A stretch of 23,880 nt of DNA, taken from positions 1 to 23,880 of the forward strand of contig CALCDJ010000020.1 of assembly GCA_937900135.1 (NCBI GenBank), written 5' to 3'. Below are positions 7,539 to 15,815 of the stretch, one piece after another; within the stretch, counting starts at the first letter, position 1, and every line of letters begins with the position of its first letter. The stretch comes from an uncultured Blautia sp. (GTDB taxonomy: Bacteria > Bacillota > Clostridia > Lachnospirales > Lachnospiraceae). A program made the position numbers and the translations under genes. Under the pieces are notes generated by a model. The model saw only the letters and a list, made by a program, of their open reading frames with translations, made no database searches and had not been told where the DNA came from.

Positions 7539-9908
7539 ATGTTTCAGGTAGTAAAAAGAGATGGGCAGATGGATGAGTTTAAAATGAACAAAATTACCGC
7601 TGCCATTGATAAGGCGTTTCATGCAAAAGAAAAAAAATACAGCAAAGATATGATCGATCTTTTGGGACTACGTGTAACAGCAGATTTTCAGAATAAGATC
7701 GTGGATGATCAGATCAGTGTGGAAGACATCCAGGACAGTGTGGAGAATGTGCTGATCCAGGCAGGGTATGCGGATGTGGCTAAGGCTTATATTCTGTACC
7801 GCAAGCAGCGGGAGAAGGTTCGGAATATGAAATCCACGATTCTGGATTATAAAGAAATCGTCAACAGCTATGTGAAGGTGGAAGACTGGAGAGTTAAGGA
7901 GAATTCCACAGTAACGTATTCAGTAGGCGGTCTGATCTTAAGTAACTCAGGAGCAGTTACGGCAAACTACTGGCTCTCTGAGATTTATGACAACGAGATC
8001 GCAGAAGCTCACAGAAACGCAGATATTCATATTCATGACCTGTCTATGCTTACTGGATACTGTGCCGGCTGGTCTCTGAAGCAGTTGATCCAGGAGGGAC
8101 TTGGAGGAATTGAAGGAAAGATTACGTCATCTCCGGCCAGACATTTAAGTGTGCTCTGCAACCAGATGGTGAATTTTCTGGGAATCATGCAGAATGAATG
8201 GGCAGGAGCGCAGGCCTTTTCTTCCTTTGATACCTATCTGGCGCCTTTTGTAAAAGCTGACGGACTTACCTATCCAGAGGTGAAAAAGTGCATTGAATCC
8301 TTTATTTACGGTGTGAATACACCAAGCCGCTGGGGAACGCAGGCTCCATTTTCCAATATCACACTGGACTGGACAGTTCCAGATGATCTTGCAGAGCTTC
8401 CTGCCATTGTGGGGGGCAAGGAAATGGATTTCAAATATAAGGACTGCAAAAAAGAAATGGATATGGTGAATAAGGCATTTATTGAAACCATGATCGAAGG
8501 GGATGCCAATGGACGAGGTTTCCAGTATCCCATTCCCACATATTCCATTACAAAGGAATTTGACTGGTCAGATACAGAAAATAACCGTCTCCTTTTTGAA
8601 ATGACAGCCAAATACGGAACTCCGTATTTTTCCAACTATATTAACAGTGATATGAAACCCAGTGATATCCGGAGCATGTGCTGCCGTCTTCGTCTGGATC
8701 TTCGGGAACTTCGCAAAAAAAGCGGCGGATTCTTTGGTTCTGGAGAAAGCACAGGTTCTGTGGGGGTTGTAACAATTAATATGCCAAGAATCGCCTATCT
8801 TTCCAAGACCCCTCAGGAGTTTTACCGGAGACTGGATCATATGATGGATGTGGCAGCGCGCTCCCTACATATTAAGCGCCAGGTGATCGGAAAACTTCTG
8901 GAGGAAGGCTTGTATCCGTACACAAAACGTTATCTTGGCGATTTTAACAATCATTTTTCCACCATTGGCCTGGTGGGAATGAATGAAGTGGGCTTAAATG
9001 CCTGCTGGCTTGGCTGTGACATGACAGACGAACGTACCCAGAAATTCTCCAAAGAGGTTCTGGAGCATATGAGAAGCCGCCTTTCTGATTATCAGGAGGA
9101 ATACGAGGGCGAACTGTTTAATCTGGAGGCAACTCCTGCAGAGTCCACCTCCTATCGTCTGGCAAAGCATGACAGAAAACGCTGGCCGGACATCCGTACA
9201 GCAGGAAGCAAGGGAGATACCCCTTATTACACCAACAGCTCCCATCTTCCGGTGGAATTCAGCTCTGACATATTTGATGCCCTGGATATTCAGGATGAAC
9301 TGCAGACCTTGTATACATCGGGAACGGTATTCCATGCCTTTATCGGGGAGAAACTTCCGGACTGGAAGGCAGCAGCCTCTCTGGTGCGTAAAATCGCAGA
9401 AAACTACCGTCTGCCGTATTACACCATTTCTCCCACATATTCTGTATGTCAGGAACATGGCTATTTAAGCGGAGAACATTTCACCTGTCCGAAATGCGGT
9501 AAAAAAGCCGAGGTTTACAGCCGGATCACCGGTTATTATCGCCCGGTTCAGAACTGGAACGACGGAAAAGCCCAGGAATACAAAAACCGTACCCTTTATG
9601 ATATCGCACATTCCACACTGAAAAAAGTCCATACCAGTATGGTGACCATGACAGAAGACGAAGTAAAAATTGAGCCGGTAACCGCTCATAAATATCTGTT
9701 TACCACCAGTACCTGCCCAAACTGCCGTATGGCAAAAAAGATGCTGGAGGGAGAAGAACTGGAAATCATTGATGCGGAAAAGCATCCGGAATTAGCCAGA
9801 AAGTTTGGCGTGATGCAGGCTCCCACACTGATTATTACCAATGGAACCCATGTGGAAAGGTATGTAAACGCATCGAACATTCAGAAATATGTGGATGAGG
9901 AAGAATAA
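7539..9908 (+). CDS. nrdD: Anaerobic ribonucleoside-triphosphate reductase with C-terminal redoxin domain
   Basis: A 789-residue class III ribonucleotide reductase that makes deoxynucleotides in the absence of oxygen. An N-terminal ATP-cone (about 1-95, starting FQVVKRDGQMDEF) gives allosteric control. The catalytic barrel follows. Near its end lie the zinc-site cysteines (CPKC at 650-653, with an upstream CQEH) and the glycyl-radical site RITGYY, with Gly665 as the radical residue. Unlike most NrdD proteins (about 700-740 residues), it continues for some 90 residues with a thioredoxin/glutaredoxin-like fold: KYLFTTSTCPNC, redox pair Cys726/Cys729, then a cis-Pro-like QAPTLIIT. This domain may supply electrons to the active site in cis. 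No nrdG activase gene follows; the next gene, 14 bases on, is a ROK regulator. Confidence 0.95.
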   Translation: MFQVVKRDGQMDEFKMNKITAAIDKAFHAKEKKYSKDMIDLLGLRVTADFQNKIVDDQISVEDIQDSVENVLIQAGYADVAKAYILYRKQREKVRNMKSTILDYKEIVNSYVKVEDWRVKENSTVTYSVGGLILSNSGAVTANYWLSEIYDNEIAEAHRNADIHIHDLSMLTGYCAGWSLKQLIQEGLGGIEGKITSSPARHLSVLCNQMVNFLGIMQNEWAGAQAFSSFDTYLAPFVKADGLTYPEVKKCIESFIYGVNTPSRWGTQAPFSNITLDWTVPDDLAELPAIVGGKEMDFKYKDCKKEMDMVNKAFIETMIEGDANGRGFQYPIPTYSITKEFDWSDTENNRLLFEMTAKYGTPYFSNYINSDMKPSDIRSMCCRLRLDLRELRKKSGGFFGSGESTGSVGVVTINMPRIAYLSKTPQEFYRRLDHMMDVAARSLHIKRQVIGKLLEEGLYPYTKRYLGDFNNHFSTIGLVGMNEVGLNACWLGCDMTDERTQKFSKEVLEHMRSRLSDYQEEYEGELFNLEATPAESTSYRLAKHDRKRWPDIRTAGSKGDTPYYTNSSHLPVEFSSDIFDALDIQDELQTLYTSGTVFHAFIGEKLPDWKAAASLVRKIAENYRLPYYTISPTYSVCQEHGYLSGEHFTCPKCGKKAEVYSRITGYYRPVQNWNDGKAQEYKNRTLYDIAHSTLKKVHTSMVTMTEDEVKIEPVTAHKYLFTTSTCPNCRMAKKMLEGEELEIIDAEKHPELARKFGVMQAPTLIITNGTHVERYVNASNIQKYVDEEE

Positions 9909-9922
9909 GAACAGGTGGAAGT

Positions 9923-11050
9923 ATGAGCAGAAAGCAGATTACCAATATCGAGGTGAAGAAGAATAACAGAAACCGTATTTTTCGTTATATGTGCAGAAAC
10001 GGAGTTCTGTCCAATCCGGATATTGCCTATGCTACAAAAATGAGTCTTCCCACAGTAACACAGATGACCAGAGAACTGATGGAGCAGGGACTGGTACAGG
10101 AACTGGGGGAGCTCCAGTCCACCGGTGGAAGAAGGGCCAAGGCGTTGGCGGTGGCAGCCAATGCCAGGCTGGCGGTGGGACTGGATATCACCAGAAACCA
10201 CGTAAGTTTTGTACTCACCAATCTTCTTGGGGAAAATCTGAAATATGAGCGGATGGTCTGTCCGTACAGCCATGAGGCTGCATATTATCAGGGCGTCTGC
10301 CAGAAACTGGAAGATTTTCTTCAGGAGGCCGGAGCAGACCGGGATGCAGTGCTTGGGATGGGAATTTCCTATCCGGGCATTATTGATCTGGACCGGGAAA
10401 TGATCAGCAGTTCTCATGTGCTGAACATAAAAGGAATTTCATTTTTTGAGATTAGCAGATATTTTCCATATCCCTGTTATTTTTTGAACGATGCCAATGC
10501 AGGCGCCTATGGAGAAGGAATTTCCTCCAGGGAAGAAAGCTCTTTTTTCTATCTGTCTTTGAGCAACACCGTTGGCGGTGCATTTTTTCACAATAAAGAA
10601 CTGGAGCAGGGCAAAAATTTCCGCTGTGGAGAAGTGGGGCATATGACCATACTGCCAGAGGGAGAAACCTGCTACTGTGGAAAAAAAGGCTGTCTGGATG
10701 TCTACTGTTCTGCAAGGGTGCTCTCAGAGCGGACAGGGGGGAGACTGGAACCGTTTTTTGAAAGGCTTAGTCAGGGGGAAGAGGAATTTGTAAATTTCTG
10801 GGATACCTATACCAATTATCTTGCAGTGGCAGTTAATAATATCCACATGGTGTTGGATTGTGATATTGTTCTTGGAGGATATGTGGGAAGCCAGATTGCC
10901 CCCTATGTGGAAAAGTTCAAAGAAAAAGTATTTGACCGGAATACCTTCGGAGAAAATCCCTCTTTTGTGAGAGTTTGTAAGGATCAGGTGGGAGCCGCTG
11001 CTCTTGGGGCTGCCTTAAGTGTGGTGGAAGGTTTTCTGGAAGAAGTATAA
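9923..11050 (+). CDS. ROK-family transcriptional regulator (NagC/XylR type)
   Basis: A 375-residue sugar-responsive regulator. Residues about 10-75 form a winged helix-turn-helix (NRIFRYMCRNGVLSNPDIAY, MSLPTVTQMTRELMEQGL). The ROK domain follows: LGMGISYPGIID, the catalytic-type LNDANAGAYGE with Asp190, GEVGHM with His240, and the zinc motif CYCGKKGC (Cys250, Cys252, Cys257). Since the kinase residues are largely kept, sugar phosphorylation cannot be excluded, although proteins with this DNA-binding arm usually act as repressors. It starts 14 bases after nrdD and so may be read from the nrdD promoter, but its logical partners are the downstream mutarotase, importer and MtnK/MtnA genes. The inducer is unknown. 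Confidence 0.9.
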   Translation: MSRKQITNIEVKKNNRNRIFRYMCRNGVLSNPDIAYATKMSLPTVTQMTRELMEQGLVQELGELQSTGGRRAKALAVAANARLAVGLDITRNHVSFVLTNLLGENLKYERMVCPYSHEAAYYQGVCQKLEDFLQEAGADRDAVLGMGISYPGIIDLDREMISSSHVLNIKGISFFEISRYFPYPCYFLNDANAGAYGEGISSREESSFFYLSLSNTVGGAFFHNKELEQGKNFRCGEVGHMTILPEGETCYCGKKGCLDVYCSARVLSERTGGRLEPFFERLSQGEEEFVNFWDTYTNYLAVAVNNIHMVLDCDIVLGGYVGSQIAPYVEKFKEKVFDRNTFGENPSFVRVCKDQVGAAALGAALSVVEGFLEEV

Positions 11051-11097
11051 AAACAAACAAAAACAAAAAACAAACAAAAGGAAAGGTGTGTGAAGGT

Positions 11098-11535
11098 ATG
11101 TTAAGAAATATCCCTCCAATTCTTTCACCGGAACTTTTAAAGGTTCTGGCAGAAATGGGTCATGGTGACACAATTGTAATCGGTGATGCAAATTTTGCAG
11201 CTGCATCCATGGCAAAAAACAGCATTCTTGTGCGGTGTGACGGTCTTAAGGCCACAGATCTTATGGAAGCTATCCTGACGCTGATGCCTCTGGATGATTT
11301 TGTAGATACTCCGGTGTGGCTGATGAATAAGGAACCTCGTCACGCAGATCTGGAATGCCCCATCTGGGATGAATTCAGAGGTATTGTAGCCAGACATGAC
11401 GAGAGAGGCGCATCGGCCTGCGGAATGGTTTCCCGGAAAGAATTCTATAAAATGGCGAAGGAAGCCTATGCGGTGGTTGCTACCACAGAGGATGCCTTTT
11501 ATGCCTGCTCCATTCTCCAAAAAGGCTGTCTGTAG
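11098..11535 (+). CDS. RbsD/FucU-family sugar mutarotase
   Basis: A 145-residue protein of the ribose pyranase/fucose mutarotase family, which interconverts sugar anomers or ring forms so that downstream enzymes get the right one. The family start LRNIPPILSPELLKVLAEMGHGD is intact, with the conserved His22 and Asp24, as is the C-terminal AYAVVATTEDAFYACSILQKG motif. I chose the ATG at 11098 because family members begin here. An in-frame GTG at 11086 would add four residues and sits too close to the AAGGAAAGG ribosome site. It lies 47 bases after the ROK gene and ends in a strong terminator. Sequence is nearer FucU than RbsD; the sugar is not determined, but the neighbouring MtnK/MtnA suggest a pentose. 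Confidence 0.88.
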   Translation: MLRNIPPILSPELLKVLAEMGHGDTIVIGDANFAAASMAKNSILVRCDGLKATDLMEAILTLMPLDDFVDTPVWLMNKEPRHADLECPIWDEFRGIVARHDERGASACGMVSRKEFYKMAKEAYAVVATTEDAFYACSILQKGCL

Positions 11536-11578
11536 CAAAACGGAAAAAAGCGGAAAAAAAACAACATAGAAATTACGC

Positions 11579-11619
11579 AAAAGCGGTTGTTTCGAAAGAA
11601 ATACCGCTTTTTTCTTTTT
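11579..11619 (+). terminator. Intrinsic terminator after the mutarotase gene
   Basis: AAAAGCGGT (11579-11587) pairs with ACCGCTTTT (11603-11611). An inner TTTC/GAAA stem tops the hairpin, and the T-rich tail runs to 11619. It ends the nrdD-ROK-mutarotase transcript and separates it from the ABC importer operon. Confidence 0.85.
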
Positions 11620-11708
11620 GAAAACAAATTAAATTGTGTGAAAATTAAAGAAAGTTGTACGAAAATACAGAAGGAAGGTGCTTTATTTAGCTGGATACTC
11701 TCTTTTAA

Positions 11709-11734
11709 TTGTGCTGTTCTTACTAAATGCACAA
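11709..11734. promoter_or_regulatory. Candidate operator upstream of the ABC importer promoter
   Basis: TTGTGC (11709-11714) mirrors GCACAA (11729-11734) with 14 bases between. It lies about 60 bases upstream of the -35 element in an otherwise AT-rich, gene-free stretch (11536-11881). It is a possible site for the upstream ROK regulator, but short inverted repeats occur by chance in such DNA. Confidence 0.25.
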
Positions 11735-11781
11735 AGAAAAACTGTGCAAAACTGCCAAAAAGAAAAAAACAGACAAAAAGA

Positions 11782-11805
11782 CACATTCATCTGTTTACAA
11801 ATGTG
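11782..11805. promoter_or_regulatory. Candidate operator overlapping the importer -35 element
   Basis: CACATT (11782-11787) mirrors AATGTG (11800-11805) with 12 bases between. It covers the -35 hexamer, so a protein bound here would block transcription. The ROK regulator is the natural candidate, but this is inferred from position only. Confidence 0.3.
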
Positions 11806-11822
11806 GTAATATATGCTAAAAT
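11794..11822 (+). promoter_or_regulatory. Promoter of the RbsB-type importer operon
   Basis: TTTACA (11794-11799) and TAAAAT (11817-11822) are spaced 17 bases apart, with an extended -10 TG at 11814-11815. The start codon of the binding protein follows about 60 bases downstream behind AAAAGGAGGAAA, a near-ideal ribosome site, suggesting high expression. Confidence 0.75.
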
Positions 11823-11881
11823 CAATCTATCAAAAGCGGAAAACCATGACAAAATAACCAAAAGTAAAAGGAGGAAACGAA

Positions 11882-13063
11882 ATGAAGAAAAAATTATTAG
11901 CGCTCTTATTAGCAGCATCTATGATCGCAGTTCCGTTTACAACTGCTTATGCTGGCGAAGAGAATGCAGAAGCCGAGGCTACCGAGGAAACTGCAGAAGA
12001 GGCAGAGGGAACGACAGAATCTCCTCTTGCAGGTAAAAAGATTGCGTACATTATGTACATGACCCCGGCAACCATTTTCCAGATGTGGTCAGATTCCTTT
12101 ACTGCTACAGCTGAGAAACTGGGTATGAAAGCAGATACCTTCTTCTGTAACGACAGTGCAGACACATGGAAACAGACCATCGAGCAGTGTGCTCAGGGTG
12201 GATATGATGGACTTATGGTTTCCCATGGTGGACAGGAATACGCATATGATTTCCTGAGCGGAATTCTGGAGCAGTATCCAGATCTTAAGATTGCTACATT
12301 TGATACCCCATTTAAAGATGCAAACGGCGAAGTTGCCAAGATTCCTGGCGTAGTTCAGTTCTTCCAGCAGGATGCAGGCTTTGCAGCCAGCTTAGTTGAG
12401 AGCATCATGGGTATGTATCCGGACAAAGTAGATGCAGGCGAGCCAGTAAATATTCTTCAGGTTCAGCAGGGTGCAGGCTACAACAGCCCATTTGACCGTC
12501 GTCAGGTTGGATATCAGCCATACGAAGACGAAGGCAAGATCAAGACTGTTGAAAGAATCGCTCCAATCGATGATCAGAATGCAACCTCTTCTATGAGAGA
12601 TGTAACCGCAGCAACTCTGCCGAAATACGGCGAGGGCGAAATCGATGGTATCTGGTGCTGCTACGATGCATATGCACAGGGCGTATATCAGGCTCTGGTA
12701 GAAGCAAACTCCGATATTCCTATGGTATCTGTAGATATCTGTAATGAAGACATTCAGTTTATGCAGGAAGGCAAAAACTGGAAAGCATGTGCTACTACAA
12801 ACTGGACCTCCAACGGCGAATTCGCTTGCCGTGTACTCGCACTGGAAATGGCAGATCAGTATGATGATATCTATGCTGCATCCTGCTACTATGAAGACCC
12901 AGGCGACTGGATGGAAATTCCTTCTGTAATCGTTACTCAGGAAATGGTTACCTCAAAAGATGGAATCAATATTGAAAATCTGGCAGAAGTTGCCGGAGAA
13001 GACTATTCCGATACCTCTTGGATGCCGACTTGCGATTGGATGGTTGAGCTTCTTGGCCACTAA
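11882..13063 (+). CDS. Sugar ABC transporter substrate-binding protein, RbsB type
   Basis: A 393-residue binding protein of the ribose/galactose class (periplasmic-binding-protein type 1 fold) that captures sugar for the RbsA/RbsC-type importer encoded next. A signal peptide is clear: MKKK, a hydrophobic core and a signal peptidase I site after TTAYA (Ala24). Unusually for a Gram-positive importer there is no lipobox cysteine. Mature protein begins with a Glu/Ala/Thr-rich acidic stretch (about 25-47) before the fold starts at GKKIAYIMYMTP. Both lobes are present, for example LKIATFDTP and DGIWCCYDAYAQG. How it stays at the membrane is unclear. First gene of an operon running through mtnA. Ligand unknown; methylthioribose or a deoxypentose is inferred from the kinase and isomerase downstream. 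Confidence 0.9.
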   Translation: MKKKLLALLLAASMIAVPFTTAYAGEENAEAEATEETAEEAEGTTESPLAGKKIAYIMYMTPATIFQMWSDSFTATAEKLGMKADTFFCNDSADTWKQTIEQCAQGGYDGLMVSHGGQEYAYDFLSGILEQYPDLKIATFDTPFKDANGEVAKIPGVVQFFQQDAGFAASLVESIMGMYPDKVDAGEPVNILQVQQGAGYNSPFDRRQVGYQPYEDEGKIKTVERIAPIDDQNATSSMRDVTAATLPKYGEGEIDGIWCCYDAYAQGVYQALVEANSDIPMVSVDICNEDIQFMQEGKNWKACATTNWTSNGEFACRVLALEMADQYDDIYAASCYYEDPGDWMEIPSVIVTQEMVTSKDGINIENLAEVAGEDYSDTSWMPTCDWMVELLGH

Positions 13064-13123
13064 TCTATCATGAAAAGGAATTGTTCTTACGCTTATTAAA
13101 TTAAAGAACATTTAGGTGAGGTG

Positions 13124-13149
13124 AGGCGTCGGGACTTGTCCCGGCGCCT
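13124..13149 (+). other. CUUG-tetraloop hairpin after the binding-protein gene
   Basis: AGGCGTCGGGA (13124-13134) pairs with TCCCGGCGCCT (13139-13149), one G-U pair, around a CTTG tetraloop. No U-tract follows, so it is more likely an mRNA-protecting hairpin or partial attenuator that keeps the binding-protein message more abundant than that of the ATPase and permease. A second weak pair, TGTTCTT/AAGAACA (13082-13110), precedes it. Confidence 0.65.
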
Positions 13150-13198
13150 ATACTTTGGGCCCTTTGGGCAGATAAAATGAATGGAAAAGAGGGAATCT

Positions 13199-14725
13199 AT
13201 GGATAAGATTACACTTGGGACCAGAAATGTCTCCATCGAATTTCCTGGTGTAAAGGCACTTTCCAATGTGGATTTTGAGATTGAAACAGGAAGAATCCAT
13301 GCGTTGATGGGTGCCAATGGTGCAGGTAAATCTACTTTGATGAAAGTTTTAGCCGGATCCAATCCGGATTATACAGGAGAAGTTCTATATAATGGAAGTC
13401 CGGTAGAACTTAGAACTCCAGCCTCTGCAAAAAAACTGGGAATTCAGATCGTTTATCAGGAAGTGGATATGGCGCTGATCCCAACCTTAACGGTTGCAGA
13501 AAACGTAATGTTCAATGACATGGTCATGAATATGGGGCATAAGCAGTTCGTAAATTACGGACAGATTCGTAAAGATGCTAAGGAAGCCCTTGCACGTCTG
13601 AATATTGATATTGATGTACGGCGCCTTTGTGGTACGCTGACACTTGCTCAGAAACAGATGGTACTGATTGCACGTGCTGTACAAAGTGAGTGTAATTTCC
13701 TGATTCTGGATGAGCCAACAGCGCCTCTTTCGGATGCCGAAACAGAAGAATTGTTCCGCGTGGTACGCCATCTTCGGGAAACACAGAATATTGCAGTAAT
13801 CTTTATTACACATCGTATTCATGAGGTTCTTCAGATCTGTGATTCTTATACGGTTATGAGAAACGGTGAGATTGTAGATACCACACCGATCACTTCGGAA
13901 ACAACTTCAAAAGAAATCGTAGATAAAATGCTGGGTCGTTCCTTTGAGGAAAACTTCCCCAAGGAAGTATGTGAGATTGGAGAAAAAGCCTTTGTGGTGG
14001 ATCATCTTACAGAACATGAGGGACGGGTCAAAGACATTTCCATGTATGTGCGAAAAGGAGAAATTGTTGGTCTTGCCGGCCTGGTAGGCGGTGGAAAGAC
14101 GGAATTATGTAAAACAATTTTTGGCGCATACAAAAAATCCAGCGGTACAATAACACTCAATGGAAAAGAACTGAATATCAAAACACCGTCTGATGCAGTG
14201 AAGAATCGAATCGCACTGGTACCGGAAGAACGCCGTAAGGAAGGGGTACTGGTTGCAGAAACAGTAACCTTTAATACCGCTGCAGCAAGTATGGATAATT
14301 ATTGTAAGTTTTCTTTTGTAAATGACCGTAAAGCTGCAAAAAAAGCAGAAGAATTTGTGAAGAGTCTGAGTATCAAGACACCTTCCGTAAAACAAAAAGT
14401 TGCGTATCTTTCTGGTGGTAATCAGCAGAAGGTTGCAGTTGCGAAATGGCTTGCAGCAGATTGTGATGTTTATATTTTTGATGAACCGACAAAGGGTGTA
14501 GACGTAGGTGCAAAGCAGGAAATCTTCACTCTGATCAACAATATTGCAAAAGAGGGCAACTGTGTCATTTATGCAACCTGTGAAAACTCAGAACTTCTGT
14601 CTATTACAGACCGTATGTATGTAATGTTTGACGGACAGATTATGGCAGAGCTGGAAACAGCGAAGACTTCTGAGGACGAAATCATGCATTACGCAACAGG
14701 TGCGACAAGTGCATATAAAGGCTGA
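13199..14725 (+). CDS. Sugar ABC transporter ATPase, RbsA type (two nucleotide-binding domains)
   Basis: A 508-residue cytoplasmic ATPase with two fused ABC domains, which powers CUT2-family pentose/hexose importers. Domain 1 has Walker A GANGAGKST (38-46), signature LTLAQ (147-151, the degenerate form usual in this family) and Walker B ILDEPT with Asp171/Glu172. Domain 2 has GLVGGGKTE (Lys300), signature LSGGNQQ (from 404) and IFDEPTKGVDVG. I prefer the ATG at 13199 because AAAAGAGGG lies six bases before it; an in-frame ATG at 13181 would add six residues but has no good ribosome site. The permease follows after 39 bases. Domain 2 keeps the Walker A lysine where many RbsA-type proteins have arginine. 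Confidence 0.93.
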   Translation: MDKITLGTRNVSIEFPGVKALSNVDFEIETGRIHALMGANGAGKSTLMKVLAGSNPDYTGEVLYNGSPVELRTPASAKKLGIQIVYQEVDMALIPTLTVAENVMFNDMVMNMGHKQFVNYGQIRKDAKEALARLNIDIDVRRLCGTLTLAQKQMVLIARAVQSECNFLILDEPTAPLSDAETEELFRVVRHLRETQNIAVIFITHRIHEVLQICDSYTVMRNGEIVDTTPITSETTSKEIVDKMLGRSFEENFPKEVCEIGEKAFVVDHLTEHEGRVKDISMYVRKGEIVGLAGLVGGGKTELCKTIFGAYKKSSGTITLNGKELNIKTPSDAVKNRIALVPEERRKEGVLVAETVTFNTAAASMDNYCKFSFVNDRKAAKKAEEFVKSLSIKTPSVKQKVAYLSGGNQQKVAVAKWLAADCDVYIFDEPTKGVDVGAKQEIFTLINNIAKEGNCVIYATCENSELLSITDRMYVMFDGQIMAELETAKTSEDEIMHYATGATSAYKG

Positions 14726-14764
14726 TGCCTTTGAACATACATCCATTATGGGAGGAAAAATAAT

Positions 14765-15775
14765 ATGGCTCAAAATGCGAAAATGAAAAATTTTGGAAAA
14801 ATGCTGTTAAGCTGGGCAGCAGTCATTGTCCTTATTGTTTCCGTGATTATTTTTACAATGATCAAAGGAACAGCATTTTTTTCCGTGGCAAACTTATTAA
14901 ATATTCTTAGAGCAATGTCTGTAGTTACCATCTTTGCTCTGGCAGCAACCGTATCCATGGCGCCGGATGGATTCGATATGTCCGCAGGTACATTAGGTAC
15001 GTTCTGCGCATATGTATTTGCTGCATCTTTCTTATGGTTTGGACTGCCTCTGTGGCTTTCTGTTGTTGTAACGATTTTATTTGCGATGTTTTCTTATCTT
15101 CTTACCATGTTCCTGATCCTGGTCTGCAAGATTCCGGATATGCTGGCTACCTGTGCGCTGCAGTTCGTACATGCAGGTCTTGGCCTTGCATTTACCGGAG
15201 GAAGCGCAGTTTCAGCAGGACTTGGAGTACCGAAATGGATTGCAGCCTTCCGCGGTGGAGATAACACACCACTTCGTAAAGGATGGACTATCGGTTCTCA
15301 GAATATTGGTAAATCTCCATACATTATCATTATCATGCTGGTTTGTGTGCTGATCTGTTGGGTACTTCTGGAACGGACCAAACATGGACGTTACTTATAT
15401 GCAATGGGTGGAAACAAGACAGCGGCAAAACTTTCCGGTATCAATGTAAAGAAATATCGTTTTATGGCTGGTATGTTTGCAGCATTATTCATCGCAGTTG
15501 CTGGTATCGTTGTATGTTCCCGTAACTCTGCAGCACAGATCAACGGTTGTGACAGCTACCTGATGAGTTCTCTGGCAGCTGTATTTATTGGCCGTTCCGT
15601 AGGTGGAGCAGAAAGACCAAACGCACTTGGTACAGTCGTTGGTGCGCTTCTGATCACCGTTCTTGAAAATGGTCTGACTATGTGTGGTGTTGTTTATTAT
15701 GTACTTCCGGCTGTTAAGGGTGCAGTTCTCTGTCTTGCTCTGGTAGCTGCTTACGTAACCGTAAAAGAAGACTGA
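14765..15775 (+). CDS. Sugar ABC transporter permease, RbsC type
   Basis: A 336-residue inner-membrane protein of the branched permease family used by ribose-type importers (BPD_transp_2). It has a short basic N-terminus and a first helix at about 15-35. Some eight to ten hydrophobic segments follow. The family's cytoplasmic loop is around 205-225 (ERTKHGRYLYAMGGNKTAAKLSGI), where it meets the ATPase. A second conserved region, SSLAAVFIGRSVGGAERPNALGTVVGALL, lies near 270-298. GGGAGGAAAA precedes the ATG. Together with the upstream ATPase and binding protein it makes a complete importer, probably working as a homodimer. Confidence 0.93.
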   Translation: MAQNAKMKNFGKMLLSWAAVIVLIVSVIIFTMIKGTAFFSVANLLNILRAMSVVTIFALAATVSMAPDGFDMSAGTLGTFCAYVFAASFLWFGLPLWLSVVVTILFAMFSYLLTMFLILVCKIPDMLATCALQFVHAGLGLAFTGGSAVSAGLGVPKWIAAFRGGDNTPLRKGWTIGSQNIGKSPYIIIIMLVCVLICWVLLERTKHGRYLYAMGGNKTAAKLSGINVKKYRFMAGMFAALFIAVAGIVVCSRNSAAQINGCDSYLMSSLAAVFIGRSVGGAERPNALGTVVGALLITVLENGLTMCGVVYYVLPAVKGAVLCLALVAAYVTVKED

Positions 15776-15815
15776 TAAAAAGAAAAGAATGAAAAACGAA
15801 TTGGAGGGTTTGATC

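Noticed and set aside
11587..12036. 149-codon plus-strand frame across the importer promoter
   Set aside because: It begins inside the terminator hairpin, contains the promoter and overlaps the signal peptide of the binding protein in another frame. The composition is Lys-rich and non-protein-like.
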